Shown piece by piece: positions 1 through 5,216 of a stretch of DNA of 7,916 nucleotides. The stretch's first letter is position 1, and the number at the start of each line of letters is the position of its first letter. Below the pieces are notes generated by a model that saw only the letters and a program-made list of their open reading frames with translations, searched no databases and was not told the DNA's origin. Location of the stretch: NCBI GenBank assembly GCA_013153955.1, contig JAADDM010000233.1:1-7916 (forward strand), read 5' to 3'. Source of the stretch: Gammaproteobacteria bacterium. Lineage in GTDB: Bacteria > Pseudomonadota > Gammaproteobacteria > Thiomicrospirales > Thiomicrospiraceae. The translations under genes and the position numbers were made by a program.

Positions 1-1
1 G

Positions 2-496
2 AAACAGGTTAGGGGGTACGGCTGGCACTGGCTGACACGCTTGAAGGCCAATCGGTTGGTGTCGGTGGAAGGGAATCGGCACAATAGACCGGTGTCGACA
101 TGGTGCATTCCGCCTCACGGGAGGAAGATGCATTTGAAAGGCTACGGCTGGGTGAAAGTATTCAAGACGGTGACCGCTGACGGTCGCGAGGAATACTGGG
201 CGACCAGCCGGTTAGACATGAGCATCGCGGAAGCAGCGGAATATGCGCTATGGGCGTGGCAGATTGAAGTGTACCACCAGGGTTTGAAACAGTTCACCGG
301 CATTGAACGGGGCCAATTTCGTATGGAGAAGGCGCAGCGCAACCATATTGGTTTGGCTATTCGGGCATTTCTGCGTTTGGAGATCTTTCGCTTGCAGAAA
401 GGCGTGACTTGGTTTGAAGCGAAACACAGCATCCTCCGGGAGGCTATTCGGGCTTATCTCGCTCAGCCTACTATCACCCTCCCGGCAACTACGTAA
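2..496 (+). CDS. DDE transposase, C-terminal part (truncated by window start)
   Basis: The frame is open from the window edge, so the true start lies outside; the TTG at 41 is only the first internal start-like codon. The product would cut and join DNA for an insertion sequence. The C-terminal third shows the block IEVYHQGLKQF...GIERGQ followed by AQRNHIGLAIRAFLRLE, which resembles the last-catalytic-Glu region (Y-x-x-x-x-K with a nearby Glu) of IS4/IS701-like DDE transposases. The preceding block with HLKGYGW and EYWATS is the beta-strand region usual before it. The end, with WFEAK and AIRAYLAQP, reads like a natural C-terminus. Orientation is opposite to every other gene here, which fits a separately acquired element. 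I cannot see the other end, so I cannot say whether the element is complete. The family is recalled from pattern, not searched. Confidence 0.8.
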   Translation, partial: KQVRGYGWHWLTRLKANRLVSVEGNRHNRPVSTWCIPPHGRKMHLKGYGWVKVFKTVTADGREEYWATSRLDMSIAEAAEYALWAWQIEVYHQGLKQFTGIERGQFRMEKAQRNHIGLAIRAFLRLEIFRLQKGVTWFEAKHSILREAIRAYLAQPTITLPATT

Positions 497-707
497 CTCC
501 TAAATAATATAAACGGCACGATAATCCACGCTGAAACCACAACCAAATCTCTGGTAGATATTCCAGATTAACACGCTCCATCAACTCAAAGAAAAAACAA
601 GCCAAATACCCCACCGGGGCAGCACGAGCGAAACGCGAGCGCACTCAAGGCAATCATCAAACTGTATCTTTCAAAACAGGGACAAAAATGCCCCGTACCA
701 ACACACA
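497..707. other. Non-coding stretch between transposase and immunity-type gene
   Basis: No gene is supported here. The right end of the insertion sequence should lie in this stretch, but its terminal inverted repeat cannot be identified without the left end. Small inverted repeats are visible: CCCC-ACC-GGGG near 610-620, an imperfect one around TCTGG...CCAGA near 550-567, and CACATT-AAT-AATGTG at 704-718, which overlaps the stop codon of the next gene. None is followed by a clear T-run, so none is called as a terminator. Confidence 0.5.
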
Positions 708-1151
708 TTAATAATGTGCATAGATTGTCTTCACGTCCACCCCTAATAATTTGGATATTCTGTGAATATCTTGCCCTGAAATTTCACAATCTGGATTGAA
801 GAGAGTTATAGAGAACCTAGCAAAACCCGCTGGCCAAGCATATTCCAGACGATCCAATCGCGTTCGATGACCACAAGGCGTCTCTACTTCCATATCCACA
901 AAACCAGTGGCATATTTCGCTCTCATAACCTCTTGCCACCATGCAATATCAAGTAAGCGTCGGCATTCAGGACAATATATAGTATGAAGATTACTTCCTG
1001 GATCTATGAAACGGACTTCTTGAGTTGTGGTGGCTTCTATTTCTATCTCTGGGCAAGTTTCTCTTAACAAAGAAATGGTTTGTGCCACCTGCTCTTCCGA
1101 TGGAACGTAATACGGGTCTTCAGGAATTATGTACAAATAATAATCAGACAT
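708..1151 (-). CDS. Zinc-ribbon-like immunity-type protein of a toxin cassette
   Basis: A 147-residue soluble, acidic protein with no signal peptide or membrane segment. It has a CPEC pair (residues 60-63) and a C-x-H (Cys93, His95), a plausible metal-binding knuckle, followed by a WPAGFARF block and a C-terminal helix ending TIYAHY. I recall similar proteins beside polymorphic toxin modules, where the likely role is to bind and neutralise the cognate toxin in the cytoplasm; this is inference from context. It lies directly after a toxin-module remnant on the same strand, whose frame overlaps its first 25 nt. An AAGGAG sits 13 nt before the ATG, a rather long spacing. The frame is intact although the toxin before it is gone, so it would be an orphan immunity gene. 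It could also be an ordinary zinc-ribbon protein of unknown role. Confidence 0.6.
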   Translation of the reverse strand: MSDYYLYIIPEDPYYVPSEEQVAQTISLLRETCPEIEIEATTTQEVRFIDPGSNLHTIYCPECRRLLDIAWWQEVMRAKYATGFVDMEVETPCGHRTRLDRLEYAWPAGFARFSITLFNPDCEISGQDIHRISKLLGVDVKTIYAHY

Positions 1152-1680
1152 TTTCTTTTCTTTTCTCCTTGTATTTTATTGCACTTGGATTCAACTCGTA
1201 AGTGCAACAGGTGAATCGCCAAAGAATACATCAAACGGAATGCTGCTCCTCCTGCCTCACCGGCTTTACCAACAACACCACCAACACCTCCCAGAATGAA
1301 GAAGAGGAGAAAAGCAGTTCCTCTCCCAATGGCTCGCCACCGACGTCCATTTTGCCAGTCTTCAACATAAGAACCCACTACCATGTTTTTCAATTCATCC
1401 CCAAAACCAGACACAAAGTCTTTGGCGCCCATCCGCACTTTTTAACGTCGCGCCGCGTATTAGTTGGCGTCGGCCTGGGCACAGGTGTTGGTGTAGGCGT
1501 CGAGGCAGGCGCAGACGGAGGAGATGCTGCCGCCACCGTCCGCCACCCTACGATTTCCCGCTTCTTCGCCGTCCGGTAGCCCTTCAATCGCTGCTTGGTC
1601 ACAGTCTGGCAACCCATCAACACCCGATCTTTTACTTTTCGCCAACCGGTCAGCACATTCCTCTTCACCGTCCGGTAATT
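1152..1680 (-). pseudogene. Toxin-module remnant, copy 1: stalk, Pro/Thr linker, shortened pre-toxin, no toxin domain
   Basis: Read 5' to 3' on the minus strand. Positions 1680-1534 encode basic 11-residue repeats (for example GWRKVKDRVLM and GYRTAKKREIV). Positions 1533-1447 encode a Pro/Thr-rich linker (STPTPTPVPRPTPTNT). After a frame change near the T5 run at 1439-1443, positions 1438 to about 1315 encode a pre-toxin segment (GFGDELKNMVVG, then YVEDWQNGRRWRAIGRGTAF) and a Gly/Val-rich tail. From about 1230 to 1152 the frame has no recognisable toxin domain and ends inside the next gene. The GTG at 1438 is preceded in frame by TAA and one codon, with no convincing ribosome site, so I do not take the pre-toxin part as an independent gene. 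Relative to copy 2, 84 nt are missing inside the pre-toxin, in frame. The role assignment (delivery part of a secreted polymorphic toxin) is inference from module order. Confidence 0.6.
1310..1624 (-). repeat. Direct repeat copy 1 (stalk-linker-pretoxin DNA)
   Basis: This stretch is nearly identical to 2566-2978 in the same orientation. By eye there are only scattered single-base differences and two length differences: 84 nt missing here between CAACATAAG and ACCCACTACC, and 14 nt missing near 1445. Similarity is lost on the toxin-proximal side just before 1310 and fades on the stalk side after about 1600. The repeat carries the shared delivery part of the two toxin modules and could serve as homology for recombination. 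Confidence 0.9.
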
Positions 1681-1744
1681 TGAGAATGTCTCTCCCTTCG
1701 TCGCCGTGGCGCACCAGCAATATGCCCATATCCCGCACAATTTC

Positions 1745-2164
1745 TCATTCCAAAATACCCTCAGAGCGAAGATCCTCTTCCAACTCCCCACCAACACTCT
1801 TCGGCACCCGAAACCACCACCAGGAGCGTGATTCTTGTCCAACGTTAGGTAGCACAGGCCGCTTGATCCTCTTTGTCGCGTTATAGAATCGTTCATCCCA
1901 CGGCCGTATTAATTGCATCAACTCCTTTCGTAGTGTCTGGGGAGATTCCCTCAAAATTTCTTCCAAAAGATCCCTGACAGACAAATCATTCGTATATTCG
2001 TAAATTGAATTCTGATAGCCTCGCTCGGCCTGAACCACAAAATCCTGCCATCGGTGTAACAACTGTTCTAGTGTCAGTATATACTTGGCACGCTTAGACA
2101 ACCTCTGCAAGATAGCATTCAATGCATCAAATTCCTCAGGTGTCAAATGACGGTACAACCTCAT
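1745..2164 (-). CDS. Immunity-type protein paired with the colicin D-like toxin remnant
   Basis: A 139-residue soluble, charged protein, mostly helical by appearance. It has a central block with ERGY...IYEYTNDLSVRDLLEE (residues 47-69), a RPWDERF motif (87-93) and a C-terminal SWWWFRVPK block (114-122). I recall this pattern from uncharacterised proteins found beside toxin modules but cannot name a family. The likely role is cytoplasmic neutralisation of the toxin encoded just upstream. Support comes from layout: the restored toxin frame stops as TAATG across the start codon, the usual translational coupling of toxin and immunity genes. An AGGAGG lies 6 nt before the ATG. The gene is intact although the toxin frame is broken. 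The 3' end is followed at once by the stalk repeats of toxin-module copy 1. Confidence 0.65.
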   Translation of the reverse strand: MRLYRHLTPEEFDALNAILQRLSKRAKYILTLEQLLHRWQDFVVQAERGYQNSIYEYTNDLSVRDLLEEILRESPQTLRKELMQLIRPWDERFYNATKRIKRPVLPNVGQESRSWWWFRVPKSVGGELEEDLRSEGILE

Positions 2165-2170
2165 TATCTC

Positions 2171-2176
2171 CCTCCT
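2171..2176 (-). promoter_or_regulatory. Ribosome binding site for the immunity gene at 2164
   Basis: AGGAGG on the minus strand, 6 nt upstream of the ATG at 2164 and inside the last codons of the restored toxin frame (GGR-stop). It supports both the chosen start and translational coupling to the toxin. Confidence 0.75.
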
Positions 2177-2565
2177 CTTGTCTGTTTAAGCCAGTATTCA
2201 TAACCACTCTTTGGTTTAAATCCCCTCCTTACTGAGGATAGCAAATTCGTTCGTTGATGGATTATAAAAGAGTTTGCCTCCACCAGGCCGAATATAGGTC
2301 AAAATTTCCTCGCCACCGGACGTGAGTTTCTGAGCTCCGATTAGGTATTCGGATGGTGTTTTATAACCGAACTCGGCGGCGTGTTTCCCAAAGTGCTGAA
2401 GGAGTTTATCCAGGGAAGCAAACGCCCTTTGAGTGATCCCAACGCCCTCTGCTAAACCCACCATCTCTCCTGCCTCACCAGCTTTTCCAGCAACACTTGC
2501 TGCTTCTCCCGCCTTACCGACTTTGCCAACAGCACTAACAATCCCCCCAAGAAAAAAGGAAGAGC

Positions 2566-2978
2566 AAAAGCAGTTCCTCTCCCAATGGCTCGCCACCGAC
2601 GTCCATTTTGCCAGTCTTCAACATAAGGCGCAACAAAAGCCTGCCCCACCTCCTTGGAGTGAGTTACTATATACCGTACTGTTTCAATGGGATGTTGAGC
2701 CAGATCAGAAATACCCACTACCATGTTTTTCAATTCATCCCCAAAACCAGACACAATGTTTTTGGCGCCCATCCGCACTTTTTAGCCAATCAGGCCAATC
2801 ATCGCGCCGCGTATTAGTTGGCGCCGGCCTGGGCACAGGTGTTGGTGTAGGCGTTGAGGCAGGCGCAGACGGAGGAGATGCTGCCGCCACCGTCCGCCAC
2901 CCTACGATTTCCCGCTTCTTCACCGTCCGGTTGCCCTTCAACCGCTGCTTGGTCACCGTCCTATACCCCACTAACACC
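2566..2978 (-). repeat. Direct repeat copy 2 (stalk-linker-pretoxin DNA)
   Basis: Counterpart of 1310-1624, same orientation, about 1.26 kb away. It keeps the 85-nt segment at 2628-2712 that is reduced to a single base in copy 1, and an extra stretch near 2785-2802 containing GCCAATCAGGCCAATCAT. On the toxin-proximal side identity ends at GGAACTGCTTTT (minus strand), where the two modules become different in DNA while still both coding a Gly-rich hinge. Confidence 0.9.
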
Positions 2979-3058
2979 TTTTCTTCTCCCCAACAATTCT
3001 TCCTCACCATGACGGTCGTTCATCGGGGCCCTGCACAGCCCAGGTCCATTCGCCTAAG

Positions 3059-3349
3059 ATGATGCCCGCTCTCAAAATCAACGCTCCCATCACCAACATC
3101 ACTCAAGCGGAGATATGTGCTGCCTTGGTCATTGTTTGCCTCCTGTGGCTATTTGCCGCCAATACTTTAGACCTTTACCGAACCTCTCCTCAGCCGCCAA
3201 CGCCACGCGGCTATATCGTTCGCACTTATGTCCGCCAGCGAGGCCCTATACCCATCATGCCCTTACCTCATCTTCTCCCATCTCTTGCCTTCCCCTACGC
3301 CTCAACCATTCTCAACCGTTCCCGCCAACGGCGGCGCTCATCTCACTAA
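3059..3349 (+). CDS. Doubtful small protein with one membrane segment
   Basis: A 96-residue reading frame with a hydrophobic stretch AALVIVCLLWLFAANTL (about residues 21-37), then a Pro-rich, Arg-rich tail (PQPPTPRGYIV and RTYVRQRG). If real it would be a small membrane-anchored protein with a basic tail. Codons look reasonable, but there is no ribosome site before the ATG pair at 3059/3062, it faces the opposite way to its neighbours, and I recognise no family. The minus strand of this stretch is full of stops in all frames, so no competing gene covers it. It may equally be a chance frame in decayed DNA. Confidence 0.25.
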   Translation: MMPALKINAPITNITQAEICAALVIVCLLWLFAANTLDLYRTSPQPPTPRGYIVRTYVRQRGPIPIMPLPHLLPSLAFPYASTILNRSRQRRRSSH

Positions 3350-3496
3350 ACAAAACTCAGGTTATTTACATTGCTGCGAGTGCGATCTGCCTTAAGTAGT
3401 GCCCAAAGACGGCGCTGAAGGCGCTTGCTCTCAACTTCCCTCCTTGGTTCTCCTTTCCCATTGTCTAAACTCATGTCTGAACATCAGACAATAACA
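3350..3496. other. Non-coding stretch downstream of the pilus operon
   Basis: Apart from the inverted repeats at 3460-3492 and a short direct repeat GGCGCT-GAA-GGCGCT near 3411-3425, I see nothing functional. A 42-codon minus-strand frame (3474-3346) begins inside the hairpin but lacks a ribosome site and resembles nothing known to me. Confidence 0.4.
3460..3492. repeat. Nested inverted repeats just after the pilus operon's last stop
   Basis: An inner perfect hairpin TGTCTGA-ACA-TCAGACA occupies 3474-3490. A separate outer pair ATTGTCT (3460-3466) and AGACAAT (3486-3492) overlaps its right arm, so the two pairings are mutually exclusive. It starts 4 nt beyond the stop codon at 3497. No T-run follows on either strand, so a classic intrinsic terminator is not supported. 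A processing stem, a protein-binding palindrome or an element end are other options. Confidence 0.5.
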
Positions 3497-4108
3497 TTAC
3501 AACGGCATTTTCTTTTCGAGAATTTGCACAAACATATCCCCCAATGAATACATCAAAAAATAAAGAATATATAGATCAACCATTATTGCAAATTCTTCGC
3601 TCTGGTCTCTTCTTATATTATAAAGTTCATTCAACGTCGCTACGGCTGACAAAAACAATACACTCAAACCCAAACCCGCCCATACCACCACTATTTTAGT
3701 AGGTAGCGGAAAAACCCACAACAAAACCCAACCAACCCCAAAAATAACAACTCCCAATGCCAACAATAAACCAAACCAAGAAAACCAACGCCGCCACTTA
3801 TATGCCCATATCCACGAAAAAATCACTCCCAAAATCAAAACAAAAAAACCTTCTGGCGAAAAAACTTTTTGGCCTAAGATAACCAAACTTGCTCCAAACC
3901 CATAAGATACTGCTAACAGTAAAATTCTGTTCCATGGAGACACGTTTTTAAACATTTCCAACAAAACAAACAACAATAACGTACCAATCAACCACACCGT
4001 ATACCACGATTGAGGCACCCGCGCACTGCTTTTGGCACCAGCTACAATCATCAAGGTTGCTAAGCCGATCCAGGATCCATATTGAAGCAAAAAAGTCCAT
4101 CCTTGCAT
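3497..4108 (-). CDS. Seven-segment membrane protein, possibly Bax inhibitor-1-like, last gene of the Tad operon
   Basis: A 203-residue inner-membrane protein. About seven hydrophobic segments are visible, including WYTVWLIGTLLLFVLL, ILLLAVSYGFGASLVIL, GFFVLILGVIFSWIW and AIMVDLYILYFLMYSLG. The C-terminal part, LYNIRR...EEFAIMVDLYILYF, recalls the end of BI-1/TMBIM (YccA-like) proteins, where an Asp-containing last helix follows a short loop. This is similarity by eye only. I chose the ATG at 4108 because it lies 2 nt after the upstream stop and has GGAG 8 nt before it. A longer frame from 4183 would overlap the upstream gene by 73 nt and add a 25-residue polar lead without support. Co-transcription with tad genes is likely from spacing. 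Its role in pilus assembly, if any, is unknown; a general ion or stress membrane protein is an alternative. Confidence 0.7.
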   Translation of the reverse strand: MQGWTFLLQYGSWIGLATLMIVAGAKSSARVPQSWYTVWLIGTLLLFVLLEMFKNVSPWNRILLLAVSYGFGASLVILGQKVFSPEGFFVLILGVIFSWIWAYKWRRWFSWFGLLLALGVVIFGVGWVLLWVFPLPTKIVVVWAGLGLSVLFLSAVATLNELYNIRRDQSEEFAIMVDLYILYFLMYSLGDMFVQILEKKMPL

Positions 4109-4110
4109 CG

Positions 4111-4710
4111 TTACGGCTCCGCTCGCTGAGGAATACTCTGCTTGCTCGTAGCTTCTATTTCTAAAGTATCCGAACCTTCCCAAAAACCAAATAGTAAAAT
4201 TTTAAAACGCCGACGTATACGCACCACAATACTTAAATCTCGTGCAGTAGGTGCATACATATAAGGATAAATCACCTCAAAATGACTGATCGAAGGATCA
4301 TCAGGCCCTACGTGATTACGAACAGCGTATTGTTGTACTTGCGCCGCAACCTGCGTTTGCATTGGTGACGATACCAATCGCCTTCGATCCTCATCACTAA
4401 GCCAAGCAGGAATATCTGCAGGTGAAGGAGTGGCTGTACAAGTGGCATCCGGAGTGCCATAGCCTGCGTCAGGTTCACAAGGAGAATCGGCCGCAGCAGT
4501 CTGCTGAGCTAAGGCTTGTGTCATCATTTGATCGCCCACAACAACCAATCCTGCCTTTGCGGCAGATCCAGCAGCATTAGCAAGTGATTGACGCTCTATG
4601 GAAATACGGCCCACGTCAACTATCAGAGCGAGCAACAATAGCGAGGCAATAAGGAAAATTGCTGTCAAAGTAGTCACTTGACCAGCCCTGAAGTTTCGGC
4701 GCAGTAACAT
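4111..4710 (-). CDS. TadG-like pilus-assembly protein
   Basis: A 199-residue protein with a short basic lead and a membrane helix at about 12-33 (AIFLIASLLLLALIVDVGR). The Gly-Gln at 10-11 and the following IERQSLANAAGSAAKAG stretch are the signature of the Tad/TadG N-terminal domain (putative Flp pilus-assembly). TadG proteins are anchored in the inner membrane with a periplasmic or envelope-facing domain and work with TadE. At about 200 residues it is short compared with TadG proteins carrying a von Willebrand domain; no MIDAS-type motif is seen. Two cysteines (78 and 91) in a Pro/Thr-rich loop could form a disulfide. A strong AAGGAGG lies 8 nt upstream of the ATG. Confidence 0.8.
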   Translation of the reverse strand: MLLRRNFRAGQVTTLTAIFLIASLLLLALIVDVGRISIERQSLANAAGSAAKAGLVVVGDQMMTQALAQQTAAADSPCEPDAGYGTPDATCTATPSPADIPAWLSDEDRRRLVSSPMQTQVAAQVQQYAVRNHVGPDDPSISHFEVIYPYMYAPTARDLSIVVRIRRRFKILLFGFWEGSDTLEIEATSKQSIPQRAEP

Positions 4711-4718
4711 ATCCTAAA

Positions 4719-4725
4719 CCTCCTT
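4719..4725 (-). promoter_or_regulatory. Strong ribosome binding site for the TadG-like gene
   Basis: AAGGAGG on the minus strand, 8 nt before the ATG at 4710, in the 46-nt gap after the TadE-like gene. It is the best Shine-Dalgarno match in the operon and fixes the start. Confidence 0.8.
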
Positions 4726-4756
4726 CCCAAGCACCCTGTGCAAGGGACTCCGATAC

Positions 4757-5212
4757 TTAAGGATTTTGATATTCCATAATCGTTGTTGCCTGAGCTGAAA
4801 TATTAAGATCCATCGGAGGCAATGCTAAATGAAGCGGATAGGTGACTTTTACCGTTAACGGTGCACCACGAGGCTCAGGATATGGCAAATTGCGTGGCGG
4901 CTCATCTTGTGATGGACTAATTTCAATTATCAGCCGCGAAGTATCTAAGCCATAAGCAGCACGATTTATCGCGCCAATAATTTGAGCGTCACCCTGGCTC
5001 GGATCTGTAATTACCGCGCCAGCACGAGCTCCTTCCCAAACAGCGTTAGTTACTACGATTTGGGTATACATAATGACGCCTAATTCAATGGTTCCCACCA
5101 TCAGTGCCAACAAAATTGGCAAAATAAGAGCAAACTCAACTAAGGTCTGCCCCAACAAATGAGCCGATGAATTTTGTTTTTTGAAATACAATTGCCGGCT
5201 TCTCATTGTCAC
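4757..5212 (-). CDS. tadE: TadE-like pseudopilin
   Basis: A 151-residue protein. It has a basic lead of about 20 residues, then G-QTLVEFALILP (Gly21, Glu26 at +5), which is the type IV prepilin peptidase site plus hydrophobic helix typical of TadE. The helix runs to about residue 48, with TNAVWEGARAGA after it, another TadE hallmark. The rest is a periplasmic domain ending in strands around LTVKVTYPLHL. TadE proteins are minor pseudopilins needed for Flp pilus assembly. The start is either GTG 5212, 4 nt after the tadC stop, or ATG 5206 two codons later; no good ribosome site separates them. Alternative naming as a TadF-type protein is possible. Confidence 0.85.
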   Translation of the reverse strand: MTMRSRQLYFKKQNSSAHLLGQTLVEFALILPILLALMVGTIELGVIMYTQIVVTNAVWEGARAGAVITDPSQGDAQIIGAINRAAYGLDTSRLIIEISPSQDEPPRNLPYPEPRGAPLTVKVTYPLHLALPPMDLNISAQATTIMEYQNP

Positions 5213-5216
5213 ATAT

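Larger units (their letters stand above)
2164..3010 (-). pseudogene. Polymorphic toxin C-terminal module, copy 2: stalk, linker, pre-toxin, colicin D-like nuclease, frame-disrupted
   Basis: Read on the minus strand, four segments join across frames. Positions 2977-2888 are basic 11-residue stalk repeats. Positions 2887-2801 are a Pro/Thr-rich linker. Positions 2778-2544 are the pre-toxin (GFGDELKNMVVG, then AQHPIETVRYI, AFVAPYVEDWQNGR and ending FFLGG). Positions 2545-2219 hold a Gly/Ala-rich hinge and then the toxin domain. Finally 2223-2164 encodes FKPKSGYEYWLKQ and the stop. The toxin domain has HFGKHAAEFG followed by a strand pair around KLFYNPSTNEFAIL; this resembles the catalytic domain of colicin D and related BECR-fold ribonucleases, which cut tRNA anticodon loops. 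Frame changes lie at the T5 run 2779-2783, at T6/G6 (2543-2557), and at the G4 run 2222-2225 or a small deletion there. No N-terminal body or secretion signal is present. As read, no full toxin can be made. Confidence 0.65.

Noticed and set aside
489..644. A 51-codon minus-strand frame starting GTG at 644
   Set aside because: Hydrophobic with several aromatic residues, but it has no ribosome site, overlaps the transposase end, and shows no family resemblance. It is likely chance in the insertion-sequence flank.
704..718. CACATT-AAT-AATGTG hairpin at the end of the 708-1151 gene as a terminator
   Set aside because: AT-rich six-pair stem overlapping the stop codon with no following T-run on the minus strand.
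1127..1438. A continuous 103-residue minus-strand frame taken as an independent gene
   Set aside because: Its GTG is preceded by an in-frame stop two codons upstream and no ribosome site. Its first part is clearly the internal pre-toxin segment shared with copy 2, and its tail resembles nothing and runs into the next gene. It is treated as part of the module remnant.
1460..1738. Alternative minus-strand frame (92 residues, with PDGEEE-like repeats) over the stalk region
   Set aside because: It reads the same repeats in another frame, giving acidic PDG-type units, but the Pro/Thr linker and regular basic 11-residue units in the frame of 1896-1390 fit a stalk-linker better. I cannot fully exclude it.
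2779..2783. Programmed frameshifting at the A5 run (minus strand) joining linker and pre-toxin
   Set aside because: Copy 2 would need a +1 shift while copy 1, with the same A5 run, would need the opposite shift because of its 14-nt difference. A single programmed mechanism does not fit, and five A residues are short for slippage.
1202..3062. Several plus-strand frames (1202-1579, 1524-1886, 2433-3062, 2608-2817)
   Set aside because: They mirror the minus-strand toxin modules and the 1745-2164 gene, are Ser/Pro/Ala-rich as expected for antisense shadows, and carry no recognisable domain.
3346..3474. A 42-codon minus-strand frame starting inside the 3474-3490 hairpin
   Set aside because: No ribosome site, no recognisable motif beyond a basic helix, and the start codon is buried in the inverted repeat.
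4109..4183. Longer start (4183) for the seven-segment membrane protein
   Set aside because: It would overlap the TadG-like gene by 73 nt. The added residues are polar and low in similarity to any membrane protein, while ATG 4108 has a ribosome site and a 2-nt junction.
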